A DNA stretch of 17,518 nucleotides. It comes from JANLQX01 sp031406385 (GTDB lineage: Bacteria > Actinomycetota > Acidimicrobiia > Acidimicrobiales > JANYDT01). The DNA lies in assembly GCA_031406385.1 (NCBI GenBank), contig JANOHI010000302.1, forward strand, positions 1-17,518, read 5' to 3'. Shown piece by piece: positions 7,654-14,822 of the stretch. The number at the start of each line of letters is the position of its first letter. The first letter of the stretch is position 1. Under the pieces are notes generated by a model that was not told where the DNA came from, did not search any database, and saw only the letters and a program-made list of their open reading frames with translations. The position numbers were made by a program, and so were the translations under genes.

Positions 7654-8739
7654 GTGCGGAAGATTGCGCTTGTCGGCCTCGTCGCGCTGGTCGGATGCAC
7701 GGGTAAGTCCGACGGCGGAGCGCAGTCTTCGGGTACGACCGTGGCGACCTCGGTTCGGGCGGCAACAGGCGGCGTCCGGTCCGGTGTCTCGTGGGCCGAC
7801 GTGGTCACGGCTGTCCGCCCATCGGTTCTCCGCATCGAGAACGCAGCCTGCGACGGGTCGACGTTCGTTGGGTCGGGGTTCGCTGTCGGCGACTGGGTCG
7901 TCACGAACCGTCACGTGGTCGAGGAGTACTCCAAGCTTGTGGTCCGACTCTCCGACGATCGGCGTCTCGTCCCGACGCAAGTGCTGGTCTCTCCGAACGA
8001 TGACCTCGCTCTGCTCAAGATCCCCGTGGCGCTTCCGCAACTGACCTGGACCTCGTCGAGCCCGCGCGTTGCTGATGAGGTGGCTGCCCTCGGCTATCCG
8101 GAGGCGATCGGGTTCAGCTTTGCGAAAGGATCAGTGAGCGCGCTGAACGTTTCGCTGGAGTATCCGGGCGCGCCGCTCCGTGGCCTATTGCAGACGGACA
8201 CCGCAGTCAACTCCGGCAACTCCGGTGGTCCGTTGATCAACCGACAGGGAGAGGTCGTCGGGATAGTCGTGCTCACGCTCTCGAACACCGAAGGTCTTGC
8301 CTTTGCCATCGATGCGACACGAGCGAAGCGCTTCGTTAACGGTCAACAAGGCCAGCCCCTGGCGCCCTGTGTGAGGCGACCGACGCTGCGCGCCGGACCG
8401 ACCTCAACTGCGCGGTCCGCAAGCATCGCGACCGATGCCGAGAAGGTCGTTCGCGCGTTCTACTCAGCGATCGAGGCCGGCGACTTTGCCACTGCGTGGG
8501 AGATCGGCGGGAAGAACTTCGAGAAGAACAGCACCTACGCACGATTCGTTGCCGGTTTCGACAATACGGAAGGGAGTGAACTTCTCGTCCTCGACGCCGT
8601 GGGCGACATCGTCACCGTCCAGGTCACAGCGAGCGAGACGGTGGCAAGTGGCATGCGGACCTCCGTGTACCGGGGCACGTATCTCGTTCGCGATGGCCAA
8701 ATACGTAGTGGTGGTCTGAAACTCCACGCACGACGCTGA
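7654..8739 (+). CDS. Lipoprotein trypsin-like serine protease (S1/HtrA-type) with C-terminal NTF2-like domain
   Basis: This 361-aa protein is predicted to sit on the outer face of the membrane. The start is placed at GTG 7654 because it gives a compact lipoprotein signal, MRKIALVGLVALVGC, with lipobox LVGC and C15 as the lipidated residue. The ATG at 7597 would add a non-signal-like N-terminus. The protease domain, about 48-232, has the triad H87 (VVTNRHVVE), D117 (NDDLALLKI) and S190 (VNSGNSGGPL), all intact. No PDZ domain follows. Instead residues about 260-358 (DAEKVVRAFYSAIEAGDFATA) resemble an NTF2-like or related extracytoplasmic domain; this assignment is tentative. The role could be cell-envelope protein quality control or processing of a secreted substrate. 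It is divergent from the ABC/patatin operon and shares its CRP-like operator. Confidence 0.87.
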   Translation: MRKIALVGLVALVGCTGKSDGGAQSSGTTVATSVRAATGGVRSGVSWADVVTAVRPSVLRIENAACDGSTFVGSGFAVGDWVVTNRHVVEEYSKLVVRLSDDRRLVPTQVLVSPNDDLALLKIPVALPQLTWTSSSPRVADEVAALGYPEAIGFSFAKGSVSALNVSLEYPGAPLRGLLQTDTAVNSGNSGGPLINRQGEVVGIVVLTLSNTEGLAFAIDATRAKRFVNGQQGQPLAPCVRRPTLRAGPTSTARSASIATDAEKVVRAFYSAIEAGDFATAWEIGGKNFEKNSTYARFVAGFDNTEGSELLVLDAVGDIVTVQVTASETVASGMRTSVYRGTYLVRDGQIRSGGLKLHARR

Positions 8740-8759
8740 CTCGATCGTCGGCGACCGAG
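8740..8759. terminator. Imperfect hairpin between convergent genes, possible terminator
   Basis: The arms CTCG-A-TCG and CGA-C-CGAG form an eight-pair stem with one internal mismatch and a very short loop, directly after the protease stop codon and 14 bases from the stop of the convergent enoyl-CoA isomerase-like gene. There is no T-tract. The assignment rests on position more than on strength. Confidence 0.3.
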
Positions 8760-8772
8760 CTGCGGCAGTGCG

Positions 8773-9489
8773 TTAGTGGAAGTGTGCTCCGTGTTTGAGC
8801 ATGTGGGCGGCGCCGTGCGGTTCGTTGAGTGCAGCGTTCTCTCCGAACATGCTTTCTTTCTGGGCGCCGTAACCCCGGCGGTTCGCGCCGAGCGGTGCGA
8901 GTTCGGTCGCTCGCTTCCAAGCGACCGCAAGGAGTTCCTCCGCTGACGCAGTGTGGCTCACGATGCCTGCAGCGAGGGCGTCGGGGCCGGACCAGCGCTT
9001 CGCCAGCTGCACCGTCTCGAAGAAGACGTGGGCGGGAAGCTTGTGGCGGAAGAGCGCGAGCTCTGGACGGGGGATGACCATCCCAAGCTGCATTTCATTC
9101 GCGCAGAGGAACCCGCGATCGGCCCGCATCATCCGGACGTCATGACAGAGCGCGGTCATGAAGCCGGCACCGAATGCGTGACCGCCGATCGCCGCAACCG
9201 TCGGCATCGGCAGCGTGATGATCCTCCCCATGAGAGCCATGAACTCATCACCGAACACTGAGCGGTCACCTCCGCGGTGTTCACCAGTGGACGACACCCA
9301 CTCAAGATCGAGGCCGTTGGAGAAGAACTTCTCGCTGCTCGACGTCGTCACCAGCGCGGCTGGACCGCTGGATGCCTCGACCTCATCGAGCGCTGCTGCG
9401 TAGGCCCGCACGAAGCTGGTGTTCCAGCGGTTCTCGCCGTCGTTCATGGTGAGGACGAACACCTCACCCTCGCGTTGCAGTTCGATCAT
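8773..9489 (-). CDS. Enoyl-CoA hydratase/isomerase family protein, Δ3,Δ2-enoyl-CoA isomerase-like
   Basis: This 238-aa crotonase-fold enzyme probably moves or hydrates a double bond in an acyl-CoA during fatty-acid breakdown. The start is ATG 9489, preceded by a strong purine-rich site (GGAAGGGGAG) a few bases upstream; the open frame to 9525 is not needed. The first oxyanion-hole strand is KFFSNGLDL (54-62) and the second GGHAFGAGF (102-110). E132 in NEMQLG aligns by position with the first catalytic glutamate of crotonase. The second hydratase glutamate region reads GMVIPRPELALFRHK and lacks the usual GGTQRL pattern. This, with the S-N-G-L-D-L motif and short length, favours an isomerase of the peroxisomal/plant ECI type over a hydratase. 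The C-terminus ends in HMLKHGAHFH. It stands alone, with its own promoter region. Confidence 0.88.
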   Translation of the reverse strand: MIELQREGEVFVLTMNDGENRWNTSFVRAYAAALDEVEASSGPAALVTTSSSEKFFSNGLDLEWVSSTGEHRGGDRSVFGDEFMALMGRIITLPMPTVAAIGGHAFGAGFMTALCHDVRMMRADRGFLCANEMQLGMVIPRPELALFRHKLPAHVFFETVQLAKRWSGPDALAAGIVSHTASAEELLAVAWKRATELAPLGANRRGYGAQKESMFGENAALNEPHGAAHMLKHGAHFH

Positions 9490-9509
9490 CGGCTCCCCTT
9501 CCAGACATC

Positions 9510-9536
9510 TGGCGTTCGACGCCAAACGTTAGGGTA
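9510..9536 (-). promoter_or_regulatory. Promoter and palindromic candidate operator of the enoyl-CoA isomerase-like gene
   Basis: On the minus strand a -10-like TACCCT (plus-strand 9531-9536) lies at a distance that would start transcription near 9524. Exactly there is the perfect inverted repeat TGGCGT-TCG-ACGCCA (9510-9524), 21 bases upstream of the ATG at 9489. An inverted repeat over the transcription start is a typical site for a TetR- or GntR-like repressor. It could also be a small 5' hairpin in the mRNA. Confidence 0.4.
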
Positions 9537-9722
9537 CGCCGCGATGACCTCCGTCGGACGCTGAGGTCGCAAAAGCCTGATCCATGAGCCGCGCACTCGC
9601 CGAGGTGACGTCTCCGCGAATTCCGGGCCAACAGCGCGTGAACGATCGCCCGACAGGCGTTTCCGAGGAACTCGGTCCGGTAGCTTCGGCCTTCATCTGC
9701 AACCCAGAAATCGGAGCTGTGC

Positions 9723-10688
9723 GTGCCCTCGCCGATCCAACCGCGATCAGACAGCACCGTCGACCTGACCGACATCATCCAGTCGCTGAGGGAGCGATCC
9801 GTTGAGGAGCTTCTCGCCGATGGCCTTTCGGTGGACGGCACGTTCGATGAGATCGACGACCCCGTTCTGATCGGACCCGATGGACTGCCGTTCGAGACCT
9901 GGCGCGAGGGGTATCCCTACAACGAACTGATGAGTCGCTCGGCGTACGAAGTCGAGAAGAGGTTGCTGCAGATCGAGCTCCTCAAGGCCCAGAAGTGGAT
10001 CCAGGAATCCGGTCAACGCCTAGTCGTGCTCTTCGAGGGCCGCGATGCGGCCGGCAAAGGTGGAACGATCAAGCGATTCACCGAGCATTTGAACACGCGT
10101 GGCACTCGAGTGGTCGCCCTCAGCGCGCCGTCGGAGAGGGAGCGTGGTCAGTGGTACTTCCAGCGCTACGTCCAACACCTGCCGACCGCCGGCGAGATCG
10201 TTCTTTTCGATCGATCGTGGTACAACCGCACCGTCGTCGAAAAGGTGATGGGCTTCTGTTCGGACGCCGAGTACGACGAGTTCGTCCACCAGGTCCCGAC
10301 CTTTGAGCAGATGCTGACCCAGTCCGGAACGACTCTGGTGAAGCTTTGGTTCTCCGTATCGCGACGCGAGCAGATCACCCGGTTCACGATTCGACGAATC
10401 GACCCGGTTCGGCAGTGGAAGCTGAGCGCCACCGATCTCGCCTCCTTGGACCTGTGGGATCACTACACAGCCGCGAAGCAAGAGATGTTCCTCCGGACCC
10501 ACACCGCGGAAGCACCCTGGACGGTGGTCCGCAGCAATGACAAGAAGCGTGGGCGTCTTGAGGCGTTGCGTTTCGTGCTTCGAAGCCTCGACTATCCGCA
10601 GCGCGACGAATCTGTTGTTTCGACACCGGATCCGCTGATCGTCGGTCCGCCCGACAACGTGGCGGCCGACGCCGGCGAGTATGTCTGA
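9723..10688 (+). CDS. ppk2: Polyphosphate kinase 2 (PPK2)
   Basis: This 321-aa cytosolic enzyme transfers phosphate between inorganic polyphosphate and nucleoside diphosphates, depending on subclass. The GTG start at 9723 is supported by GGAG at 9713-9716, six bases upstream. The P-loop Walker A FEGRDAAGKGGTIKR is at 104-118 and Walker B VLFDRSWYNR at 160-169. The lid region with conserved arginines is ITRFTIRRIDPVRQWKLS (218-235), followed by DLWDHY. The segment YPYNELMSRSAYEVEKRLLQ (65-84) is the family's typical N-terminal helix. The single-domain length points to class I, whose members often make GTP or ATP from polyphosphate; I cannot settle the nucleotide preference by eye. A CorA-type Mg2+ channel follows 33 bases downstream on the same strand. 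PPK2 catalysis needs Mg2+. Confidence 0.95.
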   Translation: MPSPIQPRSDSTVDLTDIIQSLRERSVEELLADGLSVDGTFDEIDDPVLIGPDGLPFETWREGYPYNELMSRSAYEVEKRLLQIELLKAQKWIQESGQRLVVLFEGRDAAGKGGTIKRFTEHLNTRGTRVVALSAPSERERGQWYFQRYVQHLPTAGEIVLFDRSWYNRTVVEKVMGFCSDAEYDEFVHQVPTFEQMLTQSGTTLVKLWFSVSRREQITRFTIRRIDPVRQWKLSATDLASLDLWDHYTAAKQEMFLRTHTAEAPWTVVRSNDKKRGRLEALRFVLRSLDYPQRDESVVSTPDPLIVGPPDNVAADAGEYV

Positions 10689-10721
10689 ACGACGGCGGCG
10701 ACAAAGAGAGACCTGAACCCA

Positions 10722-11690
10722 GTGCTCGTTGGAAGTGGTGTGTATCGAGATGGGGTGGCCTGTGCCACGCCTGACGTCTCGGGTATTGCGCCGTGGCTCG
10801 TTGAGTCCGACACCTTTGTCTGGGTCGGGTTTCGTAGCCCGAATCGGACCGAGTTCGAAGAGGTCGTTCGGATCTTCGATCTGCCGCCGTCGTGCGCAGC
10901 ATTGGCCACGGAACCGCACTTGCATCCGGTCTATGCGTCGATGGGCACCACATCGAGCTTCATCCTGCGGACGGTGAAGCGAAACGCTGCGCTCGGACGT
11001 CTGTTCTTTGGCGAAGTGGCGGTGTTCTTCACTGATCGATACGTCATTACCGTCCGTTACGGCGACGCCAGTTCACTTGATCCCGTGAGAACCAGGCTCG
11101 AGGCTGAGCGAGAAACCCTGAGGCGAGGGACAGGCGGAGTTCTTCATGCGATCATCGATCAGATCGTCGGCGATTACCTACCGGTACTTCACGGTCTCGA
11201 ACACGAAATCATCGAACTCGAGCGAGACGTGTTCTCTGATGATCACCGTCGTTCGACCCGTCGGATTTATGAGCTGAAGAAAGAGGTTTTGGATCTGTAT
11301 GGCCTCGTCGACACTCTGACGGATCCGTTGAACCGGTTGATCCGCAGTCGAGAACGTTGGATGACCGACGAGGTCCGGGACCGGCTTCAGGATCTCGATC
11401 ACGAGGTTAACCGGCTGTCCAATCGGGCCCGTTCGATCAGCGACCTCCTCACGAGCGCGTTGAGCGCCCATCTCGCCCAGGTAGGCGTCCGGCAGAACGA
11501 GGACATGCGTCGGATCTCAGCCTGGGCGGCGATCCTTGCGATACCGACCTCAATTGCTGGCGTCTACGGGATGAACTTCGCCTCGATGCCCGAGCTGAAC
11601 GCCCGCTACGGCTATCCGGCGACACTCCTCGGCATCTTCATTCTGTGCTCGCTGCTGTTCCGGTGGTTCCGTCGCAACGGGTGGCTCTGA
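10722..11690 (+). CDS. CorA-type magnesium/divalent cation channel
   Basis: This 322-aa inner-membrane protein forms a pentameric channel for Mg2+ (or Co2+/Ni2+) in characterised relatives. The selectivity motif GMN is at 283-285, in the context VYGMNFASMPEL. Two membrane segments follow the family pattern: about 266-281 before the motif and 298-315 after it, ending in the short basic tail RWFRRNGWL. The long region before them (about 120-262) is predicted to be helical and highly charged, as in the CorA stalk. The GTG start at 10722 has only a weak upstream GAGAG at 11 bases, but the downstream N-terminal frame is coherent. It probably forms an operon with PPK2 and ends facing the convergent selenoprotein gene 30 bases away. 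Confidence 0.92.
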   Translation: MLVGSGVYRDGVACATPDVSGIAPWLVESDTFVWVGFRSPNRTEFEEVVRIFDLPPSCAALATEPHLHPVYASMGTTSSFILRTVKRNAALGRLFFGEVAVFFTDRYVITVRYGDASSLDPVRTRLEAERETLRRGTGGVLHAIIDQIVGDYLPVLHGLEHEIIELERDVFSDDHRRSTRRIYELKKEVLDLYGLVDTLTDPLNRLIRSRERWMTDEVRDRLQDLDHEVNRLSNRARSISDLLTSALSAHLAQVGVRQNEDMRRISAWAAILAIPTSIAGVYGMNFASMPELNARYGYPATLLGIFILCSLLFRWFRRNGWL

Positions 11691-11720
11691 AGAGAGCGTC
11701 CTCGTTCGGCGCAGCCTCGC

Positions 11721-12851
11721 CTACATCGTGGCGGGGTAGTACGCGCCCGCTTCGACCATCGCCACATCTGAGCGGAAGTCCGATGCGAACGGCCAGTCGT
11801 CCTCCTCTCCCTTGAGGGGGCCTTGGACGAAGCGACCGAACTCCCCGCCGACGCGTTCGTTGCTCACGGTGGACCACGCCTGGCGTTTGTATGTCCAGTT
11901 ATCGGGCTGGAGGCGGTGGCAATCGTTGAAGTGGGCGATGGCCAGGGCTCGTTCGCCCGCGGCCCAAAGGTGGTTGGCAAGTTCGAAGTGGGCGGCGCCT
12001 TCGGACTCGGCGATCGATCGCGGCTGTGACCGAGAGACAACTTCGTCGGGCGCGAGCGCGTAGACGCTGGCGGCCCCCTTTTCGACCCAGTCGCGGATCG
12101 CGTCGGCGTAGGCAGCGCGATCCTGACCGGCACTCAGGATGTTGGCGGCTGGGACACCCTCCGGACGTCTCGGCGCGGTCTTGGCTCGGCCGACTTCCGG
12201 GAGCGACGACCGCAGATTCGAGGGGAACTCCTGGCGGCCCCCGGGCCAGCCGGCTTCAGCCGGGCGCACGATCGTGCCCTGCTCATCGATCCACACCACG
12301 TTCGGGATGTTGACGACGCCGAAGAGGGCGTCGACGACGTGACCCGGATCGAGAAGCGACGGGTGCTCGGGAGCGGCGGCCTCGATGTAGGGACGTGAGG
12401 CTTCGGGTCCAGCCATCTCCAACGAGACCGTGACGACCTCGAGGCCCTTGGCGTGAAGCTCGCTGCGCAGTGCCTGCCACCCGGGCAGGTCGAAGGCACA
12501 GCCTCAATACGGCGACCAGGCGACCAGCACGACCTTGCGCCCACGAAGTGAAGACAGGCGGAACTCGTGACCGTTGATGTCGTTGAGTACGAGCTCCGGC
12601 GCCGCTGCGCTGACCAGCGCTCGTTCGTTGAACGACTCCGGTCCAATCGCCCAGAGACCCGCACGTTCATCGTGGACGACCGCCATGCCGAGACGCTTCG
12701 CAGTCGACACCACACCGAACGGCGCACTCGCGTCGAGGGGCACACACACTTCGGCTTTGCACGCCCCCTGGGGCCGGATGTCCCATCCGGTTCCTGACGT
12801 GAACTGTGCCGGGGTGAGTTCCAGCGAATCGACGATCATCCGGTCGAACAT
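11721..12851 (-). CDS. Candidate selenocysteine-containing thioredoxin-like (redoxin) protein, TGA read as Sec
   Basis: A simple reading gives two same-frame ORFs separated by a single TGA at 12504-12506. Joined, they make one 376-aa protein with Sec at residue 116 in the motif AWSPY-U-GCAFDLPGWQ. Before it is a typical redoxin lead-in (APELVLNDINGHEFRLSSLR), and after it the thioredoxin-fold continuation GLEVVTVSLEM and VVWIDEQGTIVRP. In thioredoxin-like proteins a redox-active cysteine follows W-x-x-[WY], which is exactly the TGA position; C118 would be its partner. The N-terminal domain contains GTGWDIRPQGACKAEVCVPL with a C-x4-C pair. The C-terminal region (AAHFELANHLWAAGERALAIAHF) looks TPR-like. 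Codon use stays strongly G/C-biased on both sides of the TGA. The start is uncertain: ATG 12851 is used, and 12839 or 12911 are alternatives. No signal peptide is seen. The other reading is a recent nonsense mutation. Confidence 0.75.
12470..12499 (-). promoter_or_regulatory. SECIS-like stem-loop just downstream of the in-frame TGA
   Basis: In the mRNA, four bases after the UGA, GUGCC (12495-12499) can pair with GGCAC (12470-12474). Above a seven-base 5' bulge, (C)UGCC pairs with GGCA(G) and closes a five-base apical loop, CGGGU (12479-12483). The apical loop begins 20 bases after the UGA and has a G as its second base. Both fit the published description of bacterial SECIS elements: a loop roughly 16-37 nt from the UGA, with a G among the first two loop bases. 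The fold was made by eye; no energy was computed. Confidence 0.55.
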
Positions 12852-13006
12852 ACTGACCACCGGGCCCGTACGCGCAACGTAGACAGAACGACCTGAGCCG
12901 GGCCTAATCATCGGAGCAGCTTGGTCTCGATGTTGAACGGGAGATGAACTCCAGAAGACGCTTTCCGTTGAGGCTCGATCTCTCGTGAAACGCGTTCGGC
13001 GCTGGC

Positions 13007-13012
13007 TATCCT
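13007..13012 (+). promoter_or_regulatory. -10-like element upstream of the MFS transporter gene
   Basis: TATCCT matches the -10 consensus at four of six positions. It would start transcription near 13019, giving a leader of about 40 bases to the ATG at 13059. It lies in the 207-base gap shared with the divergent redoxin gene. No clear -35 element is visible. Confidence 0.35.
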
Positions 13013-13058
13013 CTGACCGTTGTTCACCAGGAGCGATGGCGCAAGGATCCGCACGAAC

Positions 13059-14720
13059 ATGTTTGCGAATGCGGGAAGGCGGAGTCGGCACACAGCGGGA
13101 GTCCGTCGAGTTGTCTTCGCCGAGATGGTGTCGGGACTCGGTGACGGTGTCTTCTGGGTTGGACTTCTGGTTCTGATCTTCGAGAGCGGCGTCGGTGCGG
13201 GAGGGTTTGCTCTGGCCGCATTCGCCCGTTTGGGTCCTCGGGCGCTGATCAGTGCGCCGGCCGGGGTTCTCGCCGACCGAATGGACCGCCGCCGACTCCT
13301 GGTCTTCTTGGACGTCGCCCGCGCTGCACTGATGCTGTTGTTGGCCGCGGCCGCCGCAGCCGACGCGGGACTGGCGGTCGTGCTCGGTCTTGTTCTTGCG
13401 GCGTACACGTTTGCCGCGCCGGCCCGCCCGGCTCTTTCGGCGGCGCTCCCGGCTGTCGCCGGCGAGGACTCGCTTTCGTCAGCAAACGCTCTCGTAGGGT
13501 CGGTCCGCCAGCTGATGACGTTCGTAGGGCCCCTTGTTGGCGCCATCGCGCTGCGGAGCGCCTCGCCTACAGCGGCGTTCGTTGCGAACGGTGCGTGCTT
13601 CGCCATCTCGGCCGTTGTGCTGCTGTTTGTTCCGCACCTCTCGCGACCCAGGGTCTCTTCCACCGAGACGCTGACCAGCCATCGGGCCAGTTGGCTCGGT
13701 CAGCTCAGCGAAGGGTGGGCGGAGGTGCGGGCGAATGCGGGTCTGAGCGTCATCATGCGTTTGGTCTTCGTCATGTACTTCGTTCGGGGAGCAGAGCTCG
13801 TCCTCTATGTCTTGGTCGCCGAAGAGTTGCTCGGTTTGGGAACGGCCGGCGTCGGCGTTCTCACCGGCGCTGTCGGGCTCGGCGCACTGTGTGCGCTGCC
13901 GTTGGCCGCCCGCTTCGCCGAGGCTGAGCGGCTCACCCTGGTGATGGTGATGACCCTCGCCACCACGGCCATACCACTAGCGCTTCTGGCGTGGCTGCGC
14001 TCGCCGGTCCTCGCCGGTGCGGGGTTGGTGGTCACTGGGTTGGGGATCGTTGTGTTCGAAGTGCTGTCGTTGGTCTTGTTGCAGAGGCTCGGCCGTCGGG
14101 AGCTTCTCGGTCGGATCTACGGAGTTGTCGGAAACGCTACGAACGCCGGCAAGCTTTGCGGTGCGTTGGCGGCGCCGCTTCTCGTGAGTGCTGTGGGCCT
14201 CACCGGAAGTCTCGTCGTCGTTGCTGCCTTGCTGATGGGTGTCGGTCTCACGTCGATTCCAAAGCTGATCGTCCTTTCCCGCGCGACGAACACTCGGCGA
14301 GCCGAACTGCGACCGATCGCCCAGACGCTCGCCATGCTCGAGGTGTTCGACGGTGCTTCGTCTTCGGCGCTCGAACGGCTCGCCGCTTCCGTTACGGTCG
14401 AGCGGCTGCCGTCCGGAACGGTAGTGCTGCGGCAGGGGGATCCGGCCGACGATCTCTTCGTCGTTCGCGAAGGGGACTTTGCGGTGTTCGACGACGACCG
14501 CCCGATCAACACAATGACCGCCGGCGACTGGTTCGGTGAGATCGGGTTGCTTCAGCGAAGTCCCCGGACGGCGACGGTGGTTGCTGCGTCGGAAGTCGTC
14601 GTCTGGCGCATTCCGGGTGACACCTTTCTGTCCGCCCTTGAAACGTTGGCGGCGGAGCCCGGTGCCCTGCTCACCACCATGGCCGACCGACTCGCCCGCT
14701 CCGCGAGTCGAGCCTCGTGA
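13059..14720 (+). CDS. MFS transporter with C-terminal cyclic-nucleotide-binding domain
   Basis: This is a 553-aa inner-membrane protein. Residues about 15-405 form a 10-12 segment major facilitator of the enterobactin-exporter-like (MFS_3) type. The loop 2-3 motif is seen in APAGVLADRMDRRRLLVF, the family's G-x-x-x-D-R-x-x-R-R signature. After a short linker, residues about 418-545 form a cNMP-binding domain (SGTVVLRQGDPADDLFVV, then GDWFGEIGLLQRSPRTATV) with G493-E494 and R503 retained, so ligand binding is plausible. The substrate is unknown; efflux is the usual role for this group. ATG 13059 is chosen over TTG 13020, which has no upstream signal; AAGGA lies 11 bases before the ATG. It is the third protein in the window with this sensor fold, but separate from the ABC/patatin operon. 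It is divergent from the redoxin gene. Confidence 0.88.
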   Translation: MFANAGRRSRHTAGVRRVVFAEMVSGLGDGVFWVGLLVLIFESGVGAGGFALAAFARLGPRALISAPAGVLADRMDRRRLLVFLDVARAALMLLLAAAAAADAGLAVVLGLVLAAYTFAAPARPALSAALPAVAGEDSLSSANALVGSVRQLMTFVGPLVGAIALRSASPTAAFVANGACFAISAVVLLFVPHLSRPRVSSTETLTSHRASWLGQLSEGWAEVRANAGLSVIMRLVFVMYFVRGAELVLYVLVAEELLGLGTAGVGVLTGAVGLGALCALPLAARFAEAERLTLVMVMTLATTAIPLALLAWLRSPVLAGAGLVVTGLGIVVFEVLSLVLLQRLGRRELLGRIYGVVGNATNAGKLCGALAAPLLVSAVGLTGSLVVVAALLMGVGLTSIPKLIVLSRATNTRRAELRPIAQTLAMLEVFDGASSSALERLAASVTVERLPSGTVVLRQGDPADDLFVVREGDFAVFDDDRPINTMTAGDWFGEIGLLQRSPRTATVVAASEVVVWRIPGDTFLSALETLAAEPGALLTTMADRLARSASRAS

Positions 14721-14822
14721 ATCGACACGCGAACGCCCGCACCGATCCGGCTTCCGAACCGCAAGGTCACCGGTCGGTGCATACGGGGAGGCCATGACAC
14801 GCTCCGTCATAGGATCTCTCCA

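Noticed and set aside
7569..7904. N-terminal extension of the ABC permease to 7904
   Set aside because: It lies antisense over the lipoprotein protease gene, has low-complexity Thr/Pro/Ser content, and good starts exist at 7568 and 7502.
10020..10925. 301-aa minus-strand ORF over PPK2
   Set aside because: It is an antisense shadow of a well-supported PPK2 gene.
11721..13091. Two separate genes (11721-12422 and 12504-13091), or a pseudogene broken by a stop codon
   Set aside because: The two parts share one frame, join into a continuous redoxin, and the stop is TGA exactly at the catalytic cysteine position with a SECIS-like hairpin after it. A nonsense mutation remains possible but is the less economical reading.
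12852..13091. N-terminal extension of the redoxin up to 13091
   Set aside because: The added residues have low third-position G/C, are not domain-like, and run across the divergent MFS start.
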